Source: Phaseolus vulgaris (Eukaryota > Streptophyta > Magnoliopsida > Fabales > Fabaceae). From it: DNA of 64,000 bases. Position numbers and translations under genes: made by a program. Each line of letters starts with the position of its first letter. The stretch's first letter is position 1. Shown in pieces: positions 21,601 to 31,153 of the stretch. The notes under the pieces were generated by a model. The model did no database searches, had not been told where the DNA came from, and saw only the letters and a program-made list of their open reading frames with translations. Where the stretch lies: contig NC_023759.2 of NCBI RefSeq assembly GCF_000499845.2, forward strand, positions 40,157,172 to 40,221,171, read 5' to 3'.

Positions 21601-21616
21601 TGCGTATCGTCGTCAT
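9642..21616 (-). CDS. NAA20: N-alpha-acetyltransferase NAA20, NatB catalytic subunit (6 exons)
   Basis: Joined exons on the minus strand: 21616-21539, 21457-21367, 21014-20882, 13660-13591, 9892-9832, 9733-9642. They sum to 525 nt, or 174 aa, which to my knowledge is the usual plant length. All introns have GT..AG ends and phases agree. NatB acetylates nascent N-termini of the Met-Asp/Glu/Asn/Gln type, with NAA25 as its ribosome-anchoring partner. Seen: the N-terminus MTTIRRFCCNDLLRF, a GNAT fold, the acetyl-CoA loop RRQQLAKK (about residues 82-89), FVRASNAPAIKMY, VLRYYSGEEDG, and the conserved tail PLKRPVTPDELEYD. Introns 3 (7.2 kb) and 4 (3.7 kb) are enlarged by retroelement relics. A second copy of the stop-codon region lies in intron 3 at about 14130. 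The coding sequence looks intact, but transcription through 12 kb should be confirmed. Confidence 0.93.
10116..10424 (+). pseudogene. RTE-type LINE reverse transcriptase fragment in NAA20 intron 4
   Basis: The 102-codon frame contains IPNCMLYVDDVVLIEKSKG then GFGLSRSKAYMHCNFSKNQ. This matches the catalytic box region of plant RTE-clade LINEs (usual form PNCMLFADDIVLL ... GFRLSRSKTEYM). The piece just before it, IQNIIPNCIFFAVDIIL, is an in-frame second copy about 72 bp upstream (10221 and 10293), so the YxDD region is tandemly duplicated. The fragment is antisense to NAA20 and lacks the rest of the RT. It is a dead remnant. Confidence 0.7.
11189..11420 (-). repeat. 3' LTR of the deleted copia element
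   Basis: Diverged copy of 13102-13336. It has lost the terminal TG (reads TATTAAACTC) and CA (reads AATTCTAATA). It follows the RNase H end on the minus strand. Confidence 0.7.
11421..11560 (-). pseudogene. Copia RNase H C-terminal remnant
   Basis: The translation includes LHHMVDIFTKFLRGPIIS and KLSTYNLYI, the familiar copia end (ADMFTKSLRGP ... KLGTYDLY). It directly precedes the 3' LTR, as expected, and marks the orientation as minus. Confidence 0.7.
12050..12560 (-). pseudogene. Copia gag remnant
   Basis: The open frame at 12229-12555 includes LLPRYVDMKKELKNRSTFF then LYGLPQEYTATCHKILG, typical of copia gag just before the zinc knuckle. Beyond it a degraded knuckle-like segment appears (CEYCHRIGY, then C and H further on in shifted frame, about 12050-12110). 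Stops and frame changes make it non-functional. Confidence 0.6.
13086..13100 (-). other. Copia primer-binding site remnant
   Basis: Minus-strand ATGATATCTAGAGC directly inside the 5' LTR resembles the initiator-tRNA-Met PBS TGGTATCAGAGC of copia elements, with a few changes. Confidence 0.6.
13102..13336 (-). repeat. 5' LTR of the deleted copia element
   Basis: The plus strand starts TGTTAAACTC and ends AATTATAACA, giving TGTTA...TAACA ends. It pairs with 11189-11420. Confidence 0.75.
13755..14068. repeat. MITE-like element with partly inverted ends, tentative
   Basis: The left end GGGTCTTAGGTTTAAGACTT and the right end, read in reverse (GGGGTCTTACCC...), are loosely inverted. Inner blocks with TGATGTGGCATGGACAGGGT and GACGTGGCAATGTAGGACCC are also roughly inverted. 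The closing CATTGGAGATGGCC phrase is common at plant MITE ends. No clean target duplication was found, so borders and superfamily are uncertain. Confidence 0.35.
14130..14162 (-). pseudogene. Second copy of the NAA20 stop-codon region inside intron 3
   Basis: AAAACCACATTTAATCA is shared exactly with the true terminal exon (9634-9650 region), followed by CTGCTCCAATTCGTC against TACTCTAATTCATC. On the minus strand this reads DELEQ then TGA, against DELEYD then TAA in the real exon, with the same following bases. Upstream of it the similarity stops. It is a remnant of a duplicated NAA20 3' end lying between exons 3 and 4. Confidence 0.6.
14165..14366. repeat. Tandem duplication of about 75 bp
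   Basis: Two copies of a block beginning TTATAAA and containing CAGTC(A/C)AGTCAAAACTAT followed by TGGGCAAAA-like sequence lie about 125 bp apart (from about 14165 and 14290). There is no coding content. Confidence 0.6.
14370..14530. repeat. Direct repeat A, copy near exon 4 (partner at 20580-20760)
   Basis: An old match of about 150 bp to 20580-20760 in the same orientation, with shared phrases such as ATTTCCAA(T/C)AGATTTCT and AAGATTAT. The two copies bracket the retroelement cluster of NAA20 intron 3. Confidence 0.45.
14700..14960 (-). pseudogene. Copia RT/RNase H junction fragment
   Basis: Minus-strand reading with frame changes gives pieces of the copia block FFGIE-T-QS-GI-ISQRKY-DIL and PMDPN-KL, here as CCCAATCAAGGGATGG and PMDANYKLLPSHG. 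It parallels the better-preserved copy at 19013-19417, but stops are frequent. Confidence 0.55.
15430..15950 (+). pseudogene. Copia gag fragment, plus strand
   Basis: The plus-strand translation gives ETPITLEKLNGKNYL, then a stop, then EDESRVPPNQIQPWKKIDFQ and SLWIKAQNIF in shifted frames. These are the LNG-NY, W-KKID and YSLWIKAQ landmarks of copia gag (UBN2-like). The preceding 15180-15420 looks like leader or LTR sequence. It is opposite in orientation to the other copia pieces here, so it is a separate insertion. Confidence 0.6.
16000..18190 (-). pseudogene. Copia gag-protease-integrase remnant
   Basis: On the minus strand the order is gag (FDQLLTGNEIPSMDDLI at about 17770), a protease-like box WIIDSSAFDHIVGN at about 17400 (family DSGA is DSSA here), then LANGSKIASKGAG. 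Integrase pieces follow (HLVIWGPSHVTSFAFKYF, VIDEYS at about 17000), and the hinge with PIAFR-G near 16140. Gag contains a tandem duplication of about 209 bp (17865 and 18074), and the protease region a 110-bp one (17051-17160 and 17276-17385). Numerous frameshifts are present. Confidence 0.75.
17051..17385. repeat. 110-bp direct repeats 225 bp apart in the copia protease region
   Basis: 17051-17160 and 17276-17385 are almost identical (GGAAAACATGACCA(A/G)CTCC ... TTATTACCAACT). The high identity against the decayed background implies a duplication younger than the element. Confidence 0.9.
18191..18411 (-). repeat. Probable copia LTR between two internal regions
   Basis: On the minus strand the RNase H end is followed by a polypurine-like GAGGGGAAC and then TGTTAGATTAAATAG at 18411, an LTR start. 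The lower border is unclear: gag-like coding begins near 18180. Internal sequence on both sides suggests two head-to-tail copies sharing one LTR, or two nested elements. Confidence 0.5.
18420..20215 (-). pseudogene. Copia integrase hinge, RT and RNase H remnant
   Basis: The hinge-like frame at 19895-20215 is followed by RT pieces: CSLYGLKQ (twice), YLIVYVDDIVITRN (catalytic YVDD), FFGIEITQSRDGVVISQRKY and PMDPNLELM at 19013-19417. Last comes the terminal SKLGTYNLY-like end near 18440. The LYGLKQ block is duplicated in frame with a 66-bp period (19491 and 19557). Stops separate the frames. The orientation matches NAA20, within intron 3. Confidence 0.75.
20580..20760. repeat. Direct repeat A, copy near exon 3 (partner at 14370-14530)
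   Basis: See 14370-14530. It lies about 120 bp beyond the exon 3 donor and ends where the retroelement cluster begins. Confidence 0.45.
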
Positions 21617-23200
21617 CTTCAGAAACCCTCGCTAGTGACAGACTGAGTAGAATCAGGAACCTTCAAAGCTGGGTTAAACGAGTCAAAAAAAAGATAAGAA
21701 AATAGATTTGGATCAATTAAAGTTAAATAGATATAAACAACTATTAAAGTTAAATTTATAAATATAAATAAAAATAATAATTATTTACTCTACACAGTTG
21801 TATACAGTACATATTACAATATTAAATATAAATATACAATAATATATATATATATATATATAAAGTACGTGAAAAATTGATACGTGACAATTATTATTAC
21901 CAAATAACAAAACACATATTCAAATACCTTAATCATTAATAAAATTTAAATAAATTAAATTAAAGTATCATTAATGAAATTTAAATAAAATAATTAGAAT
22001 TTTTGTCATACGACTATCTTTTTATTAGTATAAAAATAAAATATATCAATATTTATTATACTGAATCAACTATTTATTCTATTTTAAATAGCTACAAATA
22101 TCTATTAAAGTTAAATTTTAAAATATAAAAAAAAACGTAATTATATACATCATATATTATAATTAATTATAATATATACATATGGCGGAAAATTGATCAT
22201 ATTCAAATATCTTCCTTATTTTGAATTATATAAAATATATTATTTTCATAATTCATATAATATAATTGTGTAAGTTATAAAATTATATAAATAATTTATA
22301 TAATAAAATTTATAGAATTATCAGCAGAATATCTTTTTAGTCTTGAAATAATATAATGTTAGATGCATAAAAAAATAATAAATAATTCTCAAAATTATTG
22401 TCTAACCATGAAACTAATTAGCAAAATTAAGCTTATTACCTTTAAGTAAGAGTTCATATATGAAATATATCATGTATTAATCATTTGAGGATAGCCATTA
22501 ATTAAAAAATAACCAGTAAAGGGGATAAACTAATCTATACATTTTATAAAGGAAATAAACTTTCAATTAATTATTTTATAACTATATATATATATAAGGG
22601 AATAAACTTATTTATATATATATATATGTATTATTCTTTTATATGTAGTTTATTTTTTCTATTAAACTTAATAATTCGTAATCTAGAAATAAATATTTAG
22701 CCTTACATAAAATAATATATTATACTAGAAAGTTAATAACAGTAAGTAAACAATAATTATTATTTCTTTGTTTGATTTGAATACGAAATAAATTTTGTAT
22801 ACTTCCACTATAATAATATTATATTATCCTAAAACTATTTTATTGTGTAAAAACTTGATAGTCGATCATCACTTATTTCTACATAGGTCATCACTTAATT
22901 TGATTGTGACTAATTACATTAAAAGTGACATTGGAGTTGGATAATTAATCTAATATAGCCACTCTACAAATTTATAATGCCATATATTCAATATCTCTAA
23001 ATTAAAATCAAACAACCAATACTCATCAAACATTACCCTTTAAGTGATTCATCACACTATTCAAATACATTAATTTACTTATTCAAATCAAAACCAATAT
23101 AATTCTACAACATCTGTCACATCTACAATTTCACATTCTAATCTCAATCAAACTCTAATATACAAACAAAACAAGCAATTATGCAAGAAAAAAAAATGGA
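21617..23200. other. NAA20 5' flank, then very AT-rich spacer
   Basis: About 60 bp of likely 5' untranslated sequence upstream of the NAA20 ATG is followed by very AT-rich DNA. It has short AT runs (21841-21862, 22570-22630) and no recognised coding sequence on either strand. Confidence 0.5.
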
Positions 23201-23204
23201 ATTG

Positions 23205-24245
23205 GCAACCTAAGTGGTGACATGCTACCAAGTTTGTGCACAATTAAGTAGTTTTAATTTTTTTTTAGCTTTGTGTTATTCTCGTATGGAGTGGTGCATG
23301 AGGTGTATGTAAAGTAGCATCAACGAAGGACACCAATGTACAATTATCTAATCTCAATGTCAATGTAGTTAGTTATAATAAGTGGTGACTTATGTAGTAA
23401 CAGGTGGTGACCTACTACGGATTTTCTACACAATTTAAGAAATTTTAGAAATTTCGAGCTTTGTGTTGTTCCTTGTGTGGGAGTAATGTAGTACATGAGG
23501 TGTGTATAAAGTCACTGCAGTAGAGAAAATGAAGGTCAAGTTCTTTGATCTGACTGTTAATGTAGTCAGTGATAATCACATTAAGTGATGACCTGTGTAG
23601 GAATAAGTGGTGACTTGATAACAAGTTTCTGCACATTTAAGTAATTTTAGAAATTTTAAGGTCTTTGTTGTTCTTGTGTGGGGTGATGCATAAGGTGTTT
23701 GCAAGTTAACCTCAATGGAGGAATTATTTAATCTTAGTGCCAATGTAGTAAGTTAGAGTAAATGGTGACTTATGTAGAAGTAAGTGGTAACCTACTACCA
23801 ACTTTTTTGTTCAGTTAAGTAATTTTAGAAATGTCGAGTTGTGTTGTTGTTGTATGGGCTAGTGCAGTGCATGAGGTGTGTAATGTCACCCAAGTGGAGG
23901 ACATGAAGGTTAGGTTTTATAATTTCACTGTTAATGTAGTTAGTTAGTTAGTCACAAACACATTGAGGGATGATACATGTAGGAATAAGTGATGACATGC
24001 TACCAAGTTTGTTCGCAGTTAAGTAGTTGTAAAATTTTTAGCTTTGTGTTGTTCTTATGTGGGGTGGTGCATGAAGTGTGCGTTAAGTGACCTCAGCGGA
24101 GGACACCATGGTACAATTATCTAATCTTAATGTCAATGTAGTAAGTCAAAGTAAATGGTGACCTATGTAGGAATAAGTGATGATCTGCTATGAACTTTCT
24201 GCGGAGTTAAGTAGTTTTAGTAATTTTGAGCTTTGTGTTAGTCAA
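23205..24245. repeat. Dimeric tandem repeat, six monomers of about 190 bp
   Basis: A block led by GTG(G/A)TGAC(C/A)TGCTACCAA-like sequence recurs at about 23214, 23404, 23607, 23784, 23989 and 24178. Alternate monomers resemble each other most: the 23404 and 23784 copies share the CAGTGCATGAGGTGTG and CACTGTTAATGTAGT phrases, and the other set shares ATTATCTAATCT and TCAATGTAGT. The true unit is therefore a dimer of about 380-394 bp. There is no ORF of note; the 23445-23636 minus frame is spurious. Confidence 0.8.
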
Positions 24246-24370
24246 AGTTGTTTTAGGTAGTCAATTTTATTAGTCAATGAGTTTGTGTTTCCATGTTATA
24301 TTGTTCAAAATGTTTAAAGTAATCAATTTTGTTTTTCATGTGAGAAACAAATTTAATGTGATAAACAAAT

Positions 24371-24384
24371 CACTACAAGAAAAA
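24371..24384 (+). mobile_element. CACTA (En/Spm) transposon terminus
   Basis: CACTACAAGAAAAA is the standard plant CACTA terminal inverted repeat, reading into the element to the right. The following 280 bp hold repeated short motifs (TATAAATG, GTGACA/TGTCGT) like CACTA subterminal regions. I did not find the opposite end (CTTGTAGTG) before 27095, so the element is truncated or its end is mutated. Confidence 0.75.
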
Positions 24385-25213
24385 ATGTATGGGGTGACAA
24401 TTACTTTTGTATAAAGTGACATTTATAACCTTCATAATGTATGTGTGTACCCCTATAGATCTGACTTGTGGCAGTCTATTATGAACCGTTGCAACACGTG
24501 CCATGTAATACCTTATAAATGTGACAGTTTTAAGCGTGTAATTTATGTTAGTTATAAATGTCGTAATTTTCTAAATGGGTAAAATAATTTAAGCATAAAT
24601 AACGACAAACTTAAATGTTACTTTATACATTATAGTGCAACGTTTGTAATCGCCATTAATATATTAAATTGTGAATTATTTTATGTTAATTACAATAATT
24701 GTAATTCAAGTATTAAGTTTTAAAAATTTTAATATTCTATTCAACTTGTTTTTATAATTTAATTGAACCTTGTTTTAATTATATAATTAAACATGTGTTC
24801 TCATAACCCTGTTTTCACAAATTAATTTTATAATTTAATTAAACTTCATAAACACTAATAATTCAATAATACACACACAAAATTATAATAGAAGAAGAAT
24901 TCATTCATTTATAGATTAAAGTTGATTCATCCAATGATCAAAGTTCAGATGTTATTTCAAAATATACTAAACTGATTGCATGAAAATGATAACTTCAAAT
25001 TTACAAAATAACAATTGTTTCACATTTAACAAGACATATTTTAATCTGTTTTATTCTCTCCATTTGATCCTACAATGTTTTGGTTTGGTAATGGATCACC
25101 ATTTCTAACATCCGATATCTTAAATAAATAAAAATGGGTTTAAAGTTATTCATTTTCAATTTTTAAAAAATAAATAAAAACAATATTTTAAGTATACTTG
25201 TTTATCTCACCTT
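24385..25213. other. CACTA subterminal and interior AT-rich sequence
   Basis: No transposase frame was recognised. The first part is subterminal-repeat-like, the rest plain AT-rich DNA leading to the RRM-gene fragments. Confidence 0.4.
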
Positions 25214-26542
25214 TCCATTCACAAATAGTTATTCCAATACTTAGCTTGTCACTGAAACCCATTCTACAATCAATGGAAGCAACTATATCGAAGAAGCATT
25301 TGAGGTCAATTGGTGACACTCATAAAAGGCTTTCGCCTTGCTGATAGCATCTGCTGCAACATCACAAACCCCTGCTTGTTGGTTTTCTATGTGGCACTCC
25401 AGTTCGATCTGCATCTATATTCTTCAAACTATGTCGAGACATCTATAGCATTTCTTCTTCCATCTGCATCTATCTTCTTGCATGTTCTGCTTCCTTCCTT
25501 TATTCTTTTCCATTTTCTCTCTTTTTCCTGCAGGAAGAGCATAATTAGATATGCTAAGATTCAAGTGGCAATTTGATTTTGCACCGTAATCTTCAACCCA
25601 GAGTTGTTTTTATTGTGTCAGAGAAGTTGCAGACATCATCAACAGAAGATAGTAAATCTAAAAACTTTTATTTATCATATCTAGTCGAAAGATCTTAGGC
25701 ACCATATAAACTTGGCTACAATATTGAAGCCATAAATTTCAAAGCCCAAAGTCTATCAAGAGTAATGATAAATGAGACAGAAATAAAACATACAAGTATT
25801 GACAATCATATTTGAGACACATAGAACCACCATGTTATGCAAAACTTCATATATCTTGCACATTTTACTACATACGTACTAGTAGCAGGCTAGCAACACA
25901 GCGTTGCATGATGGCCAATACTACATGAAAAATAAATTACACAACATTTAAACGAACAACCTATTTAGTCTAACTTTTCTTTATAAACACTTGTACGAGA
26001 AACGAAAGAAAAAATAAAATAAGTTTCTCTATAAATTAAAATTAGCTTATTAATCTCTTGACAAAGCTAATACTTACCGGACTTGCTGGAAGAGCATCAG
26101 GGGGCAGCTGATACTTCACTACAGGTGTGATTGTGGCATATAGATCACCTATCTTTAGACCCTATAAAATGAAGATTAAGCACATGAGTTAAAAACAACA
26201 TCAACTAAAATATCTTATTTTATGCAATTTCTATCAGTTTCAGGGATTGAATGAAAGGGTTAATAATATAAAATGGTGCAACCCAACCCATCTCATTATC
26301 AGGAAATATTACGTGACATTTACAAAAGGTAAAATTTATTTGCATACAATAAGAATTAAAAACCAAAGAATTAGGGAGACAGGCGTTCAATGTTAAAGTT
26401 TAAAAAATAACAATCATGAAAAATGAGTAAAACAGTACAAGTTCTCTGACCTTTGCATCTCGATATATCGAATATCACTGGAGAACGAAATGAATTCTTG
26501 AATCTCGATCTTGGAAGTAACTGATGATTTGTTGCTAACCTT
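25214..26542 (-). pseudogene. Exon fragments of an RRM protein gene (BPA1-like, ACD11-binding partner)
   Basis: Three separate pieces on the minus strand match one known protein in order. 26460-26542 gives KVSNKSSVTSKIEIQEF and SFSSDIRYIEMQ (first half of the RRM), bounded by TTTACAG and GTCAGAG. 26078-26162 gives GDLYATITPVVKYQLPP and DALPASP, bounded by TTATAG and GTAAGT. 25225-25350 gives DAISKAKAF, HQLTSNAS, and after a frameshift DIVASIDCRMGFSDKLSIG. The exon carrying the second half of the RRM is absent, and the C-terminal part is missing or decayed. Retained intron borders mean DNA-level copying, not retroposition. It may be cargo of the CACTA element at 24371. Confidence 0.65.
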
Positions 26543-27094
26543 AACTGTAAACAAAAACAAACTAATTAACCTTGTAAAAGCAAGGAATTAAAAAACCCTA
26601 AATATTAATTAGTTTCAAATTGAAAGACAAACTAGAGATGTGAAGAGACCGATAAAAAAATTTACCAAAACACTCATTCTTCTGAAACCCTTTCTTAGTG
26701 TCATCATAACATTGCAATGTGTTGATTCATAAATAAGTGAAGGAAGAACATGGTTTCGAAAACTCTCCATTTTTTGCAAACTCTCGCACTTATTAGGCTT
26801 TGTTATCATTTTTGTAATATAATAAAATATTAATGATATATTTAACAAACAATAGTAGTGCAGTTTGATTACAACCTTTATTCTGGGCCACAAGATGAAT
26901 TAAAAGGGGGGCTTTTAGGAGCCATTCAGAAAATAACGCTGCAATATGATGACAATATGCTCACTTTTCCAATCACTTCAAACAATCTTATACGCACTTT
27001 AGGAACCCATAACAAAGGTTAAAGCAAGGACCACTTAATTAACACTAAACCAAAATATATCAAACGATGAAGTGTGACCGAAGATCAAAGCTAC
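26543..27094. other. Short spacer upstream of the copia element
   Basis: No gene was recognised. The minus-strand 92-codon frame at 26615-26893 has no family resemblance. Confidence 0.4.
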
Positions 27095-27451
27095 TGATAA
27101 AGTGGGTAGCTATTTGCTTTGGGTTGTTATACGGGTTGTTAGTTTTTGTTTATTTCTTTGGCCATGTCTTTGGTCACTCAAAAGTTTCAAGTCAATAATA
27201 CTTTTTCTTTTCTTCCTTACCAGTTATCTTTCTTTCTACGCTTCTTCACTCTTAGGGTTCATCAAGTCCCTTTTCTATTCTTTCTGTTTTCTTTTATGGT
27301 GTTAGAATTGCAGTGCCCCATTTACTCCAAAGTGCAACTTCTTTTGTCTTCTACACAGTGCTTCTACACCACCGTTTGGACTGAAGCTACAACACTTTCT
27401 ACCATCTCCCGCAAGGCGCATCTTCATCTCAGTTTTGTATTAATCGTGTTA
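27095..27451 (+). repeat. 5' LTR of the copia element
   Basis: Starts TGATAAAGTGGGTAG and ends TTAATCGTGTTA, directly before the PBS. It matches 31924-32281. Small ORFs inside it (27102-27568) are not genes. Confidence 0.88.
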
Positions 27452-27463
27452 TGGTATCAGAGC
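27452..27463 (+). other. Copia PBS (TGGTATCAGAGC)
   Basis: Exact copia-type initiator tRNA-Met primer site immediately after the 5' LTR. Confidence 0.9.
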
Positions 27464-27602
27464 TTTTCAATTGAAGATCTCTACTGCGTGACCTTGTTTT
27501 TCTTGTTTCAATCTTTTTTCCCTTTTCCATCTTCTTTCTCAATCTGTCTTCAATTCTTGCTTTTCTGATTTTTCTTTTTTCTTATTGTTTCCCTTTACAG
27601 AT

Positions 27603-28427
27603 ATGGCGGAAGAACAAAATAAGACTTCTTCCTCCTCCACTCAAATGGAACAGTTGACCCCATCAGCCGGTAGTTACCTGTACTTGCATCCTAGCGAAAA
27701 TCCTGCCACATCGTTGGTGTCGCCGCTGCTAGAACCATCAAATTACCATTCCTGGAGTCGTTCCATGTTGACGGCTTTGAGCGTGAAAAACAAAATAGAG
27801 TTGGTTCTCGGAATGCACCCTTGTCCAGCAAAGGATCACTCCTCTTACCCTTCCTGGTACAAATGTAACAACATGGTAACTTCTTGGTTAGTTCACTTTG
27901 TCTCTATACCCATTAGACAAAGTATAGTATGGATGGAAAAAGCTCTGGATATTTGGAATGATTTGAAAGTTAGGTATTCTCAGGATAATTTGTCTTGGGT
28001 TTCTGATTTACAATTTGAAGCTGCTTCTTTAAACCAAGGTGACCTATTCGTGACGAATTATTTTACTAAGCTGATGATTATTTGGGATGAATTAGACAAT
28101 TTTAGGCCTAATCCTCTATGTGTTCATCAAGATACGTGTATTGTTGCTTCTGTCACATGTCAAAGAAAATGTGAGGACCAAGTTATGCAATTCCTTAGGG
28201 GTTTGAACGATCAATATCACAACATCCGATCCCATGTCTTGCTTATGGATCTGGTTCCTTCTATAACGAAAATCTTCTCCCTTGTGGTTCAACAAGAATT
28301 AGCTAGCAGTCATCTTGTTTCTAATATCAATAGTGCTAACTCTAAACATGTGAATTCTTCTGTTGTTTGTACCTTCTGTGATAAAATTGGTTTTCCCAGT
28401 CAAGATAATAGAACCCTAAAAAAATAG
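27603..28427 (+). pseudogene. Copia gag
   Basis: I chose ATG 27603 (MAEEQNKTSSSS), 151 bp after the LTR; the reading frame also contains an earlier ATG. The gag landmarks YLHPSENPATSLVSPLLEP, NYHSWSRSM and FLRGLNDQYHNIRSHVL are present. The frame ends at a TAG at 28425-28427. A zinc knuckle (CTYCNRSGHTIDSCYKKHGY, pattern CX2CX4HX4C) continues in a different frame just downstream, about 28440-28500, so gag is split by a frameshift or stop before its nucleic-acid-binding end. Confidence 0.88.
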
Positions 28428-28653
28428 TGGAAATAGAAAACAATGTACCTATTGTAATAGAAGTGGTCATACCATTGATTCTTGCTACAAGAAACATGGT
28501 TATTCCGCTGGATATAGGTTTTATGATAATGGTCAAAATCACCAAGCTAATAATATGATTGTTGTTGATGATAGTTTTTCTGAGCATTGTTCAAAAGAAT
28601 AGGAACACAAAGATAATCCCTTTACAGCTCAACAATATCAAATTTTATTTGAG

Positions 28654-29898
28654 ATGTTCAAACAAAATGGCAATAGTGGTGTTGCCCAAATAAACCAAGT
28701 GGGATCCTTCTATGCAGATCCATATCACAAAGCTCTTAAGCAATCTTCAACGGGTAATACCATTTTAAATTCTGCAATTAAAAATGAATATTTTTGGATT
28801 CTTGATTCTGGAGCAACAGATCATGTATGCACTATTTTATCTGTTTTTACTGCCTATAGGAAAATCAAACCTATTCTTATTCATTTACCTAATGGAAATC
28901 ATGTGTATGCTGATTATTCTGGAACTGTCATTTTCAATAGAAAGTTTTTTCTTAAAGATGTTTTGTATGTGCCTCAGTTTTCTTTCAATTTGATTTCTAC
29001 TTCCAAACTTTGTCTACATCTGAACTGCCATTTGATCTTTTTCTCTACCCACTGTATTATACAGGATAACCTAACTCAAGAGAAGATTGGTTTAGTTAGT
29101 GCCAAAGCTTACTTGTACATGTTTAATTCTGCCATTTTTCTTTTTTCTGCCACGCTTAATATTGTTCCTTTTGTTCATTACATTCCTAAAGACTTTAATT
29201 TGTGGCACTATAGAGTGGGACATCTTTCTGATGAAAGATTACGTGTGTTGAGAACTCAATATCATTTTATTTCTTCTGGAAAAATACATTTGTGTGATAT
29301 TTGCAATCATGCCAAACAAAAGAAACTCCCTTTTACTTTAAGCACTTCAAAAACTACAGTTGTGTTTGATCTTATACACATGGACATTTGGGGTCCTTGT
29401 TCTACAAATTCTATGCAAGGTTTCAGATATTTTTTTACTGTTGTAGATGACTTTTCTTGTTATACTTGGACTTTTCTCTTACATGCAAAATCTGAAGTTA
29501 GACAAAAGATTGTTAGTTTTATTGCCTATATTGAAAATCATTTTCATACTACTGCTAAAATCATTCGTACGGACAATGACCCTGAATTTTCTATGAAAGA
29601 TTTCTTTTCTTCCAAAGGTATTATTCATCAAACAACATGCATTGAAACACCTGAACAGAATGACATAGTTGAACGCAAACACCAACACCTTTTAAATATC
29701 ACTCGTGTTTTAATTTTTCCAGCTCATTTACCTTCTATTTTTTGGGATTTTGCTTTCAACATGCTACTTTCCTTATTAACTGCACTCCTACTCCGTTGCT
29801 GCAAAACATTGCCCCATATGAAAAACTATATGGTAAACCTTGTGACGTATCCAATTTACGTGTTTTTGGATGCCTTTGTTACTCTAGTACTTTACTAA
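28654..29898 (+). pseudogene. Copia protease and integrase
   Basis: A 414-codon frame. The protease active site WILDSGATDHVC lies at about residues 48-59. The integrase zinc-binding region includes LWHYRVGHLSDERL and LCDICNHAKQ. The catalytic core has HMDIWGPC, a second Asp in RTDNDPEF and a Glu in NDIVERKHQH, so the D,D,E triad appears present. Near 29780-29900 the frame is lost: the expected continuation (VFGC, CYSS) appears in another frame. Integrase would insert the cDNA; this copy cannot make a full polyprotein. Confidence 0.88.
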
Positions 29899-30480
29899 AC
29901 ATAGAAAAAGTTAGATGATAGGTCTGTGCATGACATTTTTCTTGGATTTCCTGCTCTTACAAAGGGATATATTTTCTTAAATTTAAAATATCATCGTATT
30001 GAGATCTCAAGACACATAATCTTTTACGAAAATCATTTCCCATACATGTCGAAAAATGATAAAATGACAGTCCCAACAGTTTGTCTTTACCTATACCTTC
30101 AAATTATTATATCATTTATGATCTTTCTTTTGAATATGCAAATACTACACCTGAGGACACTACTCCACGTGAGGATATTTCTCCACATGAGGATATTACT
30201 CCACATGAGGATAATTCTCCGATTCAAACCATACCTGATGCACCACCTAAACGGTCTAGTAGACCACGACGACCACCCACGTACTTAGAAGATTTACATA
30301 CTCAAATACCAAATGCAAGCAATGCAAGTTCTAAATACCCTATTCACAAGTTTCTTTCTTATTCAGCTTTATCATCTACTTTTAAAAACAGTGCTCTTTC
30401 TATATCCTCACACACGGAGACTCGAAATTATACTGAGGCTTCCAAGCACGCCTGTTGGAAGCAAGCGATGCAAAAAAGAG
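29899..30480 (+). pseudogene. Copia integrase C-terminal and hinge region, broken
   Basis: FLGFPALTKGYIFLNLK and EISRHIIFYENHFPYM (29935-30060) are the conserved block after integrase. It is followed by a Thr/Pro/His-rich hinge with repeated PHEDITPHED units (about 30150-30230) and PRRPPTYLEDL. Several stops and frame changes separate it from integrase and RT. Confidence 0.75.
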
Positions 30481-31153
30481 CTTGATGCTCTTACTACCAA
30501 TCATACTTGGCAGCTCATCCCTCTTCCCGAAGGGAAAACAACCATAGGTTGTAGATGGGTCTACAAAATCAAACATAAGTCTGATGACACTCTTGATCGC
30601 TACAAAGCTCGCTTAATGGCCAAGGGTTATACTCAACTCGAAGGTCTTGATTTTATTGATACATTCGCTCCTGTCGCCAAACTTACTACCTTACGACTTT
30701 TTCTTGCGGTTGCTACTGCTAATGACTGGTATTTAAAGCAACTAGATGTCAATAACGCCTTTTTACATGGCAATCTACACGAAGACGTTTATATGCAACC
30801 ACCACCTGACTTATCTATCCCTACACCTCAACATGTTTGCAAACTTCAGGAATCCCTTTATGGACTTCGCCAAGCTGGTAGGCAATGGTATGCTAAGTTA
30901 TCATCTTTTCTCATTTTCCATAATTATATCTTATCATCTGCCGATCATTCCCTTTTTTGAAACAAGATAAAACCAAACTAACTGCTATCCTTGTCTATGC
31001 TGACGATCTTGTACTTACTGGCAACAATATCAAGGAAATCAATCACTGCATCAACAATTCAAGATCAAGAACCTTGGCGATCTCACATACTTTCTAGGAC
31101 TTGAAGTTGCCCGAAACAGCAGTGGTTTACATCTCAGTCAACGTAAATATGTT
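30481..31153 (+). pseudogene. Copia reverse transcriptase
   Basis: The RT begins HTWQLIPLPEGKTTIGCRWV, then YKARLMAKGYTQLEGLDF, FAPVAKLTTLRLFLAVA, LDVNNAFLHGNLHEDVYM and LYGLRQAGRQWYAKL, ending at a stop near 30958. The catalytic box VYADDLVLTGNN (about 30991-31026) is in another frame, and FLGLEVARNS follows with further shifts. Domain order and motifs are complete but the frame is broken at least twice. Confidence 0.88.

Noticed and set aside
23205..24245. CRISPR-like regular repeat spacing
   Set aside because: The repeats are long contiguous monomers with no unique spacers, in a plant nuclear context. This is a tandem repeat, not CRISPR.
27102..27568. Hydrophobic ORFs with a membrane-protein look
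   Set aside because: They fall in the copia LTR and leader. A near copy occurs in the 3' LTR (31889-32134), so they are LTR sequence, not genes.
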